NCBI GenBank assembly: GCA_021841985.1 | Contig: JAKCCP010000074.1 | Span: 1 to 5,116 of the forward strand | Reading direction: 5' to 3' | DNA length: 5,116 nt | Source: Pseudomonadota bacterium | Lineage (GTDB): Bacteria > Pseudomonadota > Alphaproteobacteria > Acetobacterales > Acetobacteraceae | Shown here: piece after piece, positions 1 through 5,116 of the stretch | Layout: each line of letters starts with the position of its first letter | Numbering within the stretch: the first letter of the stretch is position 1 | Notes under the pieces: generated by a model | The model's database searches: none | What the model saw: only the letters and a program-made list of their open reading frames with translations | Told to the model about the DNA's origin: nothing | Made by a program: the position numbers and the translations under genes

Positions 1-373
1 CGGCGACGCCGCGGGCGGCGAGATGGGCGGCGATCGCCCGGCGCGAGCGCCCGGCGCGATGAAGGCGCTCGGCCCGCGCGCGGGCGAAGGCGGCATCATC
101 CACACCACCCGCCGCCGCGAGCCGCGTGACGATGCGCAGCACTGCCGCCCGCGCCGCCGCCGCCGCCACGGCCAACGTCTCGGCCTCGCCCGAGGCGCCG
201 CGCCGCCAGCGCGCGATCCGCCGCTCGAGCACGCGCAAAAGTCCGGCCTCGGTGGTGGCATAGCGGGCGAGATGGGCCAGCGCCGCCTCATGCAGCGCCG
301 CCTCGCTCGGGGCCGCCTCGCTCGGGGCCGCCTTAGGAGACGAGGGGGCCGGATCGGGAGGGTCTTCGGTCAC
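1..373 (-). CDS. recX: RecX family regulatory protein, 3' end beyond window
   Basis: RecX binds RecA filaments in the cytoplasm and limits or tunes recombination and SOS induction (family knowledge). About 124 residues are visible; the C-terminal part lies off the left edge. After a low-complexity Pro/Ala/Ser/Glu N-terminus (residues 1-30), helical RecX-type sequence follows: ARYATTEAGLLRVLERRIARW (36-56 region), an Ala-rich helix, then the core repeat VDDAAFARARAERL (91-104) and SRRAIAAHLAARGV (110-123). This core matches the family pattern of an LDD or VDD turn, a helix, then a basic RxI..L..KGV helix. I chose GTG at 371-373 because VTEDPP looks like a normal start for this family. An in-frame ATG at 410-412 would add 13 residues, and neither start has a convincing Shine-Dalgarno sequence. 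The gene is divergent from typA. Family assignment is fairly sure; the start is not. Confidence 0.8.
   Translation of the reverse strand, partial: MTEDPPDPAPSSPKAAPSEAAPSEAALHEAALAHLARYATTEAGLLRVLERRIARWRRGASGEAETLAVAAAAARAAVLRIVTRLAAAGGVDDAAFARARAERLHRAGRSRRAIAAHLAARGVA
301..330. repeat. 15-bp tandem duplication inside recX
   Basis: Two perfect copies of the 15-bp unit CCTCGCTCGGGGCCG lie at 301-315 and 316-330. On the minus strand the duplication is in frame and yields APSEA twice in the unstructured N-terminal tail of RecX. It changes protein length by five residues without breaking the frame. It is most simply a replication-slippage product in a tolerant linker. Confidence 0.85.
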
Positions 374-533
374 CGCGCCAGGATGCCACGCGCCGCTTCC
401 CGCGCAAACCATTCGCCGGCGGCGATGAGGGTGGCAAATCGTGCATGGCAGGGTCCGCGCGGATTTATTCCTCGCAATCCTCGCCTCGTCTCGCTATCTG
501 TGCGGCGCAGCATACCGAGGCGCTATCATCCCC

Positions 534-2357
534 ATGACCTTACGCAATATCGCCATCATTGCCCATGTCGACCATGGCAAAACCACCCTGGTCGACCAGC
601 TTCTGCGCCAATCCGGCGCCTTTCGCGACAATCAGCACGTCGCCGAGCGGGCGCTCGACCGCAATGACCTGGAGCGCGAGCGCGGCATCACCATCCTCGC
701 CAAATGCGCGAGCGTGCTGTGGCGCGAGACCCGGATCAATCTCGTCGATACCCCTGGCCACGCCGATTTCGGCGGCGAGGTGGAGCGCATCCTGAACATG
801 GTGGACGGCGCCCTGGTGCTGGTGGACGCCGCCGAGGGCGTGCTGCCGCAGACCAAATTCGTCGTCGGCAAGGCGCTCAAGCGCGGCTTGCGCCCGATCG
901 TCGTGGTCAACAAGGTCGATCGCGGCGATGCCCGGCCGGACGAGGTGCATGACGAGGTGTTCGACCTTTTCGCCGCGCTCGGCGCCGATGAGCAGCAGCT
1001 CGATTTCCCCATGCTCTACGCCTCCGGCCGGCAAGGCTGGGCGGATACGACGCTGGACGGGCCGCGTGCCGATCTCTCGGCTCTCTTCGATCTCATCCTG
1101 AAGCATGTGCCTGCCCCGAAGGTCGAGACCGAGGCGCCGTTCGCCATGGTCGCGGCGATCCTGGAATACGACAATTTTCTCGGCCGCGTGCTGACCGGGC
1201 GCATCGAACAGGGGCGGGCGCGCCTCAACATGCCGCTCAAGGTGCTGCGCGACGATGGCAGTGTCGTCGAAACCGGGCGGCTGACCAAGCTGCTCACCTT
1301 CCGCGGCCTGGAGCGGGTGGCGGCCGAGGAAGCCATCGCCGGCGATATCGTCGCCATCGCCGGGCTCGCCGAGGCGACGGTGCCGGAGACCATCGGCGCG
1401 CTGGACCTCGCCGCCGCCCTGCCGGCGAGCCCGATCGACCCGCCGACGCTCGCCATGACGTTCCGCATCAATGACGGCCCGCTCGCCGGACGCGAGGGCA
1501 GCAAGGTCACCTCGCGCCAGATCCGCGACCGCCTCTATCGCGAGGCGGAGGGCAATGTCGCGATCCGCATCAGCGACAGCGCCGAGACCGATGCGTTCGA
1601 GGTCGCCGGGCGCGGCGAATTGCAGCTCGGCGTCCTGATCGAGACTATGCGCCGCGAGGGGTTTGAACTCGCCATCGGCCGCCCGCGCGTGCTGACGCGC
1701 CTCAATCCCGAAACCGGCGAACGCGAGGAGCCGCTGGAAGAAGTGGTGGTCGATGTCGATGAGCCCTATGCCGGCGTGGTGGTGGAAAAGCTCGGCCGCC
1801 GGCGCGGCGAGCTGGTCGAGATGCGGCCCTCGGGCGGCGGCAAGACGCGGCTGGTGTTCTCCATCCCGTCGCGCGGGCTGATCGGCTATCATGGCGAGTT
1901 CCTCACCGATACCCGTGGCTCCGGGGTGATGAACCGGCTCTTTGCCGGCTATACGCCCTGGCGCGGGGTGATCGAGGGGCGGCGGAACGGCGCCCTGATC
2001 TCCAACGCCGACGGCGTCGCCGTGCATTACGCGCTGTTCTATCTCCAGGAGCGCGGCACCCTGTTCATCGGTCCCGGCGAGAAGGTCTATGTCGGCATGA
2101 TCCTCGGCGAGCATTCGCGCGAGAATGACCTCGAGATCAATCCGATCAAGGAAAAGAAGCTCACCAATATCCGCGCCGCCGGCAAGGATGACGCCATGCT
2201 GCTGATCCCGCCGCGGCGGATGTCCCTCGAACAGGCGATCGCCTATGTCGAGGATGACGAATTGGTGGAAGTGACGCCGGGCGCGATCCGGCTGCGCAAA
2301 CGCCATCTCGACCCGCATGACAGAAAGCGCGCCGAACGGCGGACCGAGGCGGCGTGA
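534..2357 (+). CDS. typA: Translational GTPase TypA/BipA
   Basis: Ribosome-binding GTPase of the EF-G/LepA superfamily; it assists ribosome assembly and stress or low-temperature adaptation in the cytoplasm (family knowledge). It is 607 residues long, the usual family length. The G domain has G1 AHVDHGKT (10-17), G2 Thr53 in RGITI, G3 DTPGH (72-76), G4 NKVD (126-129) and a G5-like SGRQG (164-168). A beta-barrel domain follows (about 200-300), then an EF-G III-like domain with [19 protein letters not shown] (358-376), a domain V-like segment (about 400-480), and the TypA-specific C-terminal domain with [11 protein letters not shown] (446-456) and [10 protein letters not shown] (541-550). All key motifs look intact. 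ATG 534 is chosen because [17 protein letters not shown] matches the family start. The frame stays open back to a GTG at 441, but those 31 extra residues fit nothing. An AGG-type ribosome site is poorly placed: GAGG at 517-520 is 13 bases from the ATG. It is divergent from recX and separated from ampG by a repeat, so it is probably transcribed alone. Confidence 0.97.
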   Translation: MTLRNIAIIAHVDHGKTTLVDQLLRQSGAFRDNQHVAERALDRNDLERERGITILAKCASVLWRETRINLVDTPGHADFGGEVERILNMVDGALVLVDAAEGVLPQTKFVVGKALKRGLRPIVVVNKVDRGDARPDEVHDEVFDLFAALGADEQQLDFPMLYASGRQGWADTTLDGPRADLSALFDLILKHVPAPKVETEAPFAMVAAILEYDNFLGRVLTGRIEQGRARLNMPLKVLRDDGSVVETGRLTKLLTFRGLERVAAEEAIAGDIVAIAGLAEATVPETIGALDLAAALPASPIDPPTLAMTFRINDGPLAGREGSKVTSRQIRDRLYREAEGNVAIRISDSAETDAFEVAGRGELQLGVLIETMRREGFELAIGRPRVLTRLNPETGEREEPLEEVVVDVDEPYAGVVVEKLGRRRGELVEMRPSGGGKTRLVFSIPSRGLIGYHGEFLTDTRGSGVMNRLFAGYTPWRGVIEGRRNGALISNADGVAVHYALFYLQERGTLFIGPGEKVYVGMILGEHSRENDLEINPIKEKKLTNIRAAGKDDAMLLIPPRRMSLEQAIAYVEDDELVEVTPGAIRLRKRHLDPHDRKRAERRTEAA

Positions 2358-2360
2358 AGG

Positions 2361-2550
2361 AAGGCCAGGGCTCCGCCCTGGACCCGCTGGGGGCAGCGCC
2401 CCCAGACCCGCTTCTCTGTGGAGGAGTGTCCGGGAGGGGCGCATCAAGGACGCGGCCCGCGCTTCGTTGCGCCCCTCCCGGACACTCCTTGACGGAACAG
2501 GGCCCAGGGACATTGTCCCTGGCGGGGTGCAGGGGCGGAGCCCCTGGCCT
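2361..2550. repeat. Composite five-hairpin palindromic intergenic element (REP/BIME-like)
   Basis: This element fills almost all of the typA-ampG gap. In order: a 7-bp stem CCAGGGC/GCCCTGG (2365-2371/2375-2381); an 8-bp stem CTGGGGGC/GCCCCCAG (2387-2394/2398-2405); a long central 22-bp stem (2422-2443/2468-2489); a 7-bp stem CCAGGGA/TCCCTGG (2504-2510/2516-2522); and a 7-bp stem CAGGGGC/GCCCCTG (2530-2536/2540-2546). The outer pairs mirror each other: reverse-complementing the right arm gives the same order of a CCAGGG(G)CTCCGCCC(C)TG hairpin, an ACCC spacer and a second hairpin. No U-tract follows any stem, so a classical intrinsic terminator is not evident, though the hairpins could stop or protect the typA transcript. 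I recall similar motifs between genes of Acetobacteraceae; that is memory, not a search. No protein-coding content is supported here. Confidence 0.85.
2422..2489. repeat. Central 22-bp perfect inverted repeat
   Basis: The arms at 2422-2443 and 2468-2489 are perfect reverse complements, starting AGGAGTGTCC and ending GGACACTCCT, around a 24-base loop. The loop holds a small CGCG-GCC-CGCG mini-stem. This is the dyad centre of the five-hairpin element. A stem this long would be very stable as RNA and could extrude as a cruciform in DNA. It could act as a transcription barrier, an mRNA 3' stabiliser or a protein-binding site; the sequence does not decide between these. Confidence 0.85.
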
Positions 2551-2566
2551 GCTTCGCTGACCCGCC

Positions 2567-3823
2567 ATGCGTGAGCGGCGCGTTTTTGTCGTCATGACCG
2601 CCTATGGCTTCGCCTGTGGTCTGCCGTTGCCGCTGACCGGCTTCACGCTTCGCCAGTGGCTGAGCGAGACCGGGCTTTCGCTTGGCGCGATCGGGCTCTC
2701 GGCGGTCATTGGTCTCGCCTATGCGCTGAAATTTCTCTGGGCGCCGCTGTTCGACCGCGCCGTGTTTCGTTTCGGGCGAAGGCGCGGCTGGCTTTTGGTG
2801 ATCCAGCCGCTGTTGATCGCGGCGATGTTTCTGCTCGCGCTTTCCGATCCCGCCCGTGCCCCGCTCGCGACCGTCGCCGCCGCGGTTTTGCTCGCCTTTT
2901 GCTCGGCGAGCCAGGATATCGTCGTCGATGCCTGGCGGATCGAGAGTTTTTCCGCCTCCCGCCAGGGCGCGGCCCTCGCCTGCTATGTCTGGGGCTATCG
3001 CCTGGCGCTGCTGATCTCGGGCGCGGTGGCGATCAAGCTCGCCGATCTCTGGGGCTGGCATGGCGCCCTCGCGGCGATGGCCGGGCTCGCCGTGGCCGGG
3101 CCGTTGGCGACCCTCCTCGCGCCGGAGCCGGCGCTGCCGCCTCTGGCGATGGTGGCGGGAGGGGTGTTCGAGCGCATGGTGGTCGCGCCACTGGTGGAGT
3201 TCCTCACCCGGCGCGGCGCGGTCTGGGCGCTCGTCTTCATCGCTTTGTTCAAGCTCGGCGAGGCGCTGGCCGGGGTCATGCTGGCGCCGTTTTATCGCGC
3301 GCTCGGTTTCGATCGTGGCGCGGTGGCGCTGGCCAACGGGCCGATTTCGCTGGCCGCGACGCTCGCCGGGATTTCGCTCGGCGGCTGGCTGGTGGCGCGC
3401 CGGGGGGCGGCGCGGGCGCTGATCTGGACCGGGTTCGCGCAAATGGCGGCGATGGCCATGTATCTCGCGCTCGCGGTCTCGGCGGGAAGGCCCGGCGTGC
3501 TCTATGTGACGACGCTGGTCGAGGCGTTTGCCGAGGGGCTTGCCGACGCCGCGTTTCTCGCGTTTCTCTCGGCGCTCTGCGATCGGGCCTATTCGGCGAC
3601 GCAATACGCGCTTTTGTCCTCGCTCGCCGCCTTGCCGCTCCGCACGCTCGGCGGCCTGTCCGGGTTTCTTGCCGCTTGGCTGGGCTGGAGCCGGTTTTAT
3701 GCCGTCTGCCTTCTCGCGTCGCTGCCGGCGATGCTGGTGATGCTGCATCTTTTGCGCCGCTATCCTGGCATTGTCGCGCCGGCGAGAGAAATCCCGCTTG
3801 CCAGGTTTGGCGCGGGCGGGTAG
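2567..3823 (+). CDS. ampG: AmpG-family muropeptide MFS permease
   Basis: Inner-membrane major facilitator that, in characterised AmpG proteins, imports anhydro-muropeptides for peptidoglycan recycling and beta-lactamase signalling. The 418-residue protein shows about twelve hydrophobic segments. AmpG hallmarks are FACGLPLPLTG (15-25), KFLWAPLFDR (55-64), SASQDIVVDAWRIE (113-126), KLGEALAGVMLAPFY (229-243), and ADAAFLAFLSALCDRAYSATQYALL (326-350 region, resembling the AmpG SATQFALLS segment). It is shorter than the E. coli enzyme (about 490 residues, 14 helices), as is common for alphaproteobacterial members. ATG 2567 gives a short basic lead (MRERR) into the first helix. A second ATG at codon 10 is possible but would cut into that helix. 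No Shine-Dalgarno sequence is visible, and the preceding repeat ends 16 bases upstream. The kinase gene begins 10 bases after the stop. Family is confident; exact substrate is inferred. Confidence 0.88.
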   Translation: MRERRVFVVMTAYGFACGLPLPLTGFTLRQWLSETGLSLGAIGLSAVIGLAYALKFLWAPLFDRAVFRFGRRRGWLLVIQPLLIAAMFLLALSDPARAPLATVAAAVLLAFCSASQDIVVDAWRIESFSASRQGAALACYVWGYRLALLISGAVAIKLADLWGWHGALAAMAGLAVAGPLATLLAPEPALPPLAMVAGGVFERMVVAPLVEFLTRRGAVWALVFIALFKLGEALAGVMLAPFYRALGFDRGAVALANGPISLAATLAGISLGGWLVARRGAARALIWTGFAQMAAMAMYLALAVSAGRPGVLYVTTLVEAFAEGLADAAFLAFLSALCDRAYSATQYALLSSLAALPLRTLGGLSGFLAAWLGWSRFYAVCLLASLPAMLVMLHLLRRYPGIVAPAREIPLARFGAGG

Positions 3824-3833
3824 CGAAAGCGTG

Positions 3834-4853
3834 ATGGATGATCCCGCCCAGAGAGCGGCGACAGCGCCCCCGGAAGAGGCCCGCCTGACCCCGGCGGAGA
3901 TGGTGAGCCGGCTGTCGCGCGCCAATGTGCTGGTGGTCGGCGATGCTATGCTCGATCGGTACATCCACGGCCATGTCGAACGGCTGAGCCCGGAGGCGCC
4001 GGTGCCGGTGCTGACCATCGCGCGCGAAGTGGCGCTTCCTGGCGGCGCGGCCAATGTCGTCCGCGATCTCACCGCGCTCGGCGCCGCTTGCGCCTTCGTC
4101 TCGGTGGTCGGCGATGACCAGACCGGCTCCGATCTCACCGGGCTGATCGGCGGCCAGCCGGGGATCGAGCCCTGGCTTCTCGTCCAGGGCGGGCGGACGA
4201 CGACGCGGAAGACCCGGTTTCTCGCCGAGGGCCATCATCTCCTCCGCGCCGATCGCGAGCAGACCGACCCGATCGAGGCGCGGCTCGGCGAGCGGCTGCT
4301 CCGCATCGCGCGCGATGCCATGGCGGCAACCTCGCTCACCGTCCTCTCCGACTATGGCAAGGGGGTGCTGATCGACGGTCTGGCGGCGGCGCTGGTGCGG
4401 ATCGCGGGGGAATTGGGCCGCAAGGTTCTGGTCGATCCGTCGAGCGGTGACTGCGCCCGATTCGCCGGCGCCGACGTGATTTTGCCGACCGCGGGTGAGT
4501 TGGCGCTGGCCACCGGCATGGCGGTCGCGCGTGATGAGGAGATCGAAGCCGCCGCCGCCGCCTTGATGGCGCGGTATCGCTTCGGCGCGGTGATGGCGCT
4601 CCGCGGCGCGGCCGGGATCAGCCTGCTGGGCGCCGGCCCGCCGCTGCACATGGCGCTGCCGCGCGAACAGACATTGGATCTTTTCGGTGTGACCGACGCG
4701 GTTTTGGCGACCCTGGCCGCCGCCATCGCGGTCGGGATACCGCTTTCTTGCGCCGGACGGCTTGCGGGCGCGGCGGCGCGGATCGTCGCGACCCGCGCCG
4801 GAACCGTCGTGCCGCGCCCCGCCGATCTGCTCGCCGGGTGGGACGCCGGCTAG
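3834..4853 (+). CDS. hldA: HldA/RfaE1-like PfkB-family sugar kinase with altered active-site motifs
   Basis: The closest family I recognise is D-glycero-beta-D-manno-heptose-7-phosphate kinase, which phosphorylates heptose 7-phosphate at C1 in ADP-heptose synthesis for lipopolysaccharide. It is 339 residues, kinase domain only; no adenylyltransferase (HldE C-terminal) domain follows. Matching motifs are VVGDAMLDRY (34-43), LSPEAPVPVL (51-60), PGGAANV (69-75, PfkB signature 1), TTTRKTR (122-128) and LSDYGKG (171-177). Differences from the usual family sequence: DPKG reads DPSSGD (201-206); TPNxxE reads LPTAGE (217-222), losing the Asn of NxxE; and the second PfkB signature (D)xTGAGD reads LFGVTD (283-288), keeping Asp288 but losing the GAG anion hole. 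The reading frame is intact, so it is not an obvious pseudogene. ATG 3834 is preferred; GTG 3831 is adjacent, and a TTG start at 3771 would overlap ampG. It is probably cotranscribed with ampG. Its stop TAG is also the first triplet of the downstream repeat. Fold is sure; activity and substrate are uncertain. Confidence 0.75.
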   Translation: MDDPAQRAATAPPEEARLTPAEMVSRLSRANVLVVGDAMLDRYIHGHVERLSPEAPVPVLTIAREVALPGGAANVVRDLTALGAACAFVSVVGDDQTGSDLTGLIGGQPGIEPWLLVQGGRTTTRKTRFLAEGHHLLRADREQTDPIEARLGERLLRIARDAMAATSLTVLSDYGKGVLIDGLAAALVRIAGELGRKVLVDPSSGDCARFAGADVILPTAGELALATGMAVARDEEIEAAAAALMARYRFGAVMALRGAAGISLLGAGPPLHMALPREQTLDLFGVTDAVLATLAAAIAVGIPLSCAGRLAGAAARIVATRAGTVVPRPADLLAGWDAG

Positions 4854-4991
4854 AGCGCGATCGTTTTGTATTGAACCGGAAACCGGTTCAATACAAAAAC
4901 GTGAATCGCACTCTAAACTATTGATGGAGACGTGATTCACGTTTTAGCTGGGATCGCCAGTAGCGATCCCAGCTAAAACGATCAGGCTCTA
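4851..4991. repeat. Composite palindromic intergenic repeat, AT-richer than flanks
   Basis: Stem A pairs TTTTGTATTGAACCGG (4864-4879) with 4883-4898 perfectly over 16 bp around an AAA loop. It is extended outward by TAGAGCGCGAT (4851-4861) against ATCGCACTCTA (4905-4915), with one mismatch. Stem B pairs 4940-4957 with 4963-4980 perfectly over 18 bp (CGTTTTAGCT... around CAGTA). A linking pair ACGTGAATC/GATTCACGT (4899-4907/4934-4942) competes with both. The far ends, TAGAGC..GATCG at 4851-4863 and CGATCAGGCTCTA at 4979-4991, are also near-complementary (11 of 13). The unit is therefore bounded by TAGAGC-type terminal inverted repeats, like a small non-coding mobile or palindromic repeat. Such AGAGC..GATC palindromes are, as I recall, frequent between alphaproteobacterial genes. 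No gene is visible in it. Confidence 0.85.
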
Positions 4992-5024
4992 AAAAACCCC
5001 GGCCAGGTTGCCCGGGCCGGGGTT
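4991..5024 (-). terminator. Rho-independent terminator for the leftward cytochrome c gene
   Basis: Read on the minus strand, AACCCCGGCC pairs with GGCCGGGGTT (plus-strand arms 5015-5024 and 4995-5004, 10 bp, perfect) around a 10-base loop. A run of Ts follows at once (plus-strand A4991-A4996, partly inside the stem). It lies 16 bases past the stop codon of the cytochrome c gene, the expected place for an intrinsic terminator. On the plus strand no T-run follows (GGTTGGGGGA), so it is mainly one-directional. Confidence 0.85.
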
Positions 5025-5040
5025 GGGGGAGGATGCGCCG

Positions 5041-5116
5041 TCAGTCGTGCAGGGTTTCGAGATAGGCGATGACGGCGTGGCGGTTCCATTTCCGCTTGAG
5101 ACCGGCGAAATGCATC
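5041..5116 (-). CDS. Class I cytochrome c, C-terminal fragment (5' end beyond window)
   Basis: Only the last 24 residues and the TGA stop (complement of 5041-5043) are in the window. They read MHFAGLK, then KRKWNRHAV, then IAYLETLHD. This matches the C-terminus of mitochondrial-like and bacterial c2/c552-type cytochromes: an axial-ligand Met followed by FAG(L/I)K, then a final amphipathic helix with IAYL. The first visible Met would be the sixth haem ligand (Met80 of mitochondrial cytochrome c). The CxxCH haem site and any signal peptide or membrane anchor lie outside, so periplasmic soluble versus membrane-anchored cannot be told. The gene is convergent with the ampG-kinase pair and ends at its own terminator. 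The fragment is short, but the motif is distinctive. Confidence 0.75.
   Translation of the reverse strand, partial: MHFAGLKRKWNRHAVIAYLETLHD

Noticed and set aside
441..533. N-terminal extension of TypA from GTG 441
   Set aside because: The extra 31 residues do not match the family, while the sequence from ATG 534 aligns with the normal TypA N-terminus.
23..667. 214-codon plus-strand open frame at the left edge
   Set aside because: Arg-rich, opposite the recX frame and running into typA in another frame; the minus-strand reading gives a recognisable RecX.
540..2513. 657-codon open frame on the minus strand opposite typA
   Set aside because: It is almost exactly antisense to a complete, motif-perfect TypA. 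Its protein is rich in His, Arg, Asp and Gly with no recognisable domain, as expected for a shadow frame in GC-rich DNA.
2361..2550. CRISPR array
   Set aside because: The repeats are inverted hairpins of differing sequence, not regularly spaced direct repeats with unique spacers.
2317..2574. Small open frames over the typA-ampG gap as possible small proteins
   Set aside because: They are translations of the palindromic repeat with no ribosome site; the inverted-repeat structure explains the sequence.
2444..4138. 564-codon minus-strand open frame across ampG and the kinase start
   Set aside because: Low-complexity Arg/Gln/Glu/Gly-rich translation with no domain, crossing the repeat and two well-supported genes; antisense shadow.
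3834..4853. Kinase gene as a pseudogene
   Set aside because: The frame is uninterrupted over the full family length, and several other motifs are intact; altered residues alone do not show inactivation.
3276..4940. 554-codon minus-strand open frame opposite the end of ampG and the kinase
   Set aside because: Starts inside the palindromic repeat and translates to Arg/Ala/Pro-rich sequence without motifs; antisense shadow.

Overview
The window is GC-rich (roughly two-thirds G+C by eye). Its gene content and protein style suggest an alphaproteobacterium, most likely Acetobacteraceae or another Rhodospirillales lineage. The basis is the TypA and RecX sequence style, an AmpG-type permease of about 418 residues, a mitochondrial-like class I cytochrome c tail, and palindromic intergenic repeats of the kind scattered through these genomes. 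This placement is an inference, with no database support.

Layout. (1) 1-373, minus strand: the N-terminal part of recX, a RecA modulator, running off the left edge. (2) 374-533: a divergent intergenic region with no gene. (3) 534-2357, plus: complete typA/bipA, a ribosome-associated translational GTPase. (4) 2361-2550: a composite palindromic element of five hairpins with an overall mirror layout, ending 16 bases before the next start codon. (5) 2567-3823, plus: an AmpG-family muropeptide permease of the major facilitator superfamily. (6) 3834-4853, plus: a stand-alone PfkB-fold kinase that resembles the heptose-7-phosphate kinase HldA (RfaE1), with several altered active-site motifs. (7) 4851-4991: a second, AT-richer composite palindromic repeat whose first three bases are the kinase stop codon. 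(8) 4991-5024: an intrinsic terminator reading leftward. (9) 5041-5116, minus: the last 24 residues of a class I cytochrome c.

The genes are mostly household functions: recombination control, translation and stress adaptation, cell-envelope recycling and precursor supply, and electron transport. ampG and the kinase gene lie 10 bases apart and probably form an envelope-related operon. The long open frames antisense to typA, ampG and the kinase are GC-rich shadows.

I see no new multi-gene system. The items most worth a second look are the kinase, whose GAGD anion-hole motif reads GVTD and whose NxxE motif reads TxxE, and the two structured repeats. In the first repeat, the two arms have different sequences but keep their pairing.
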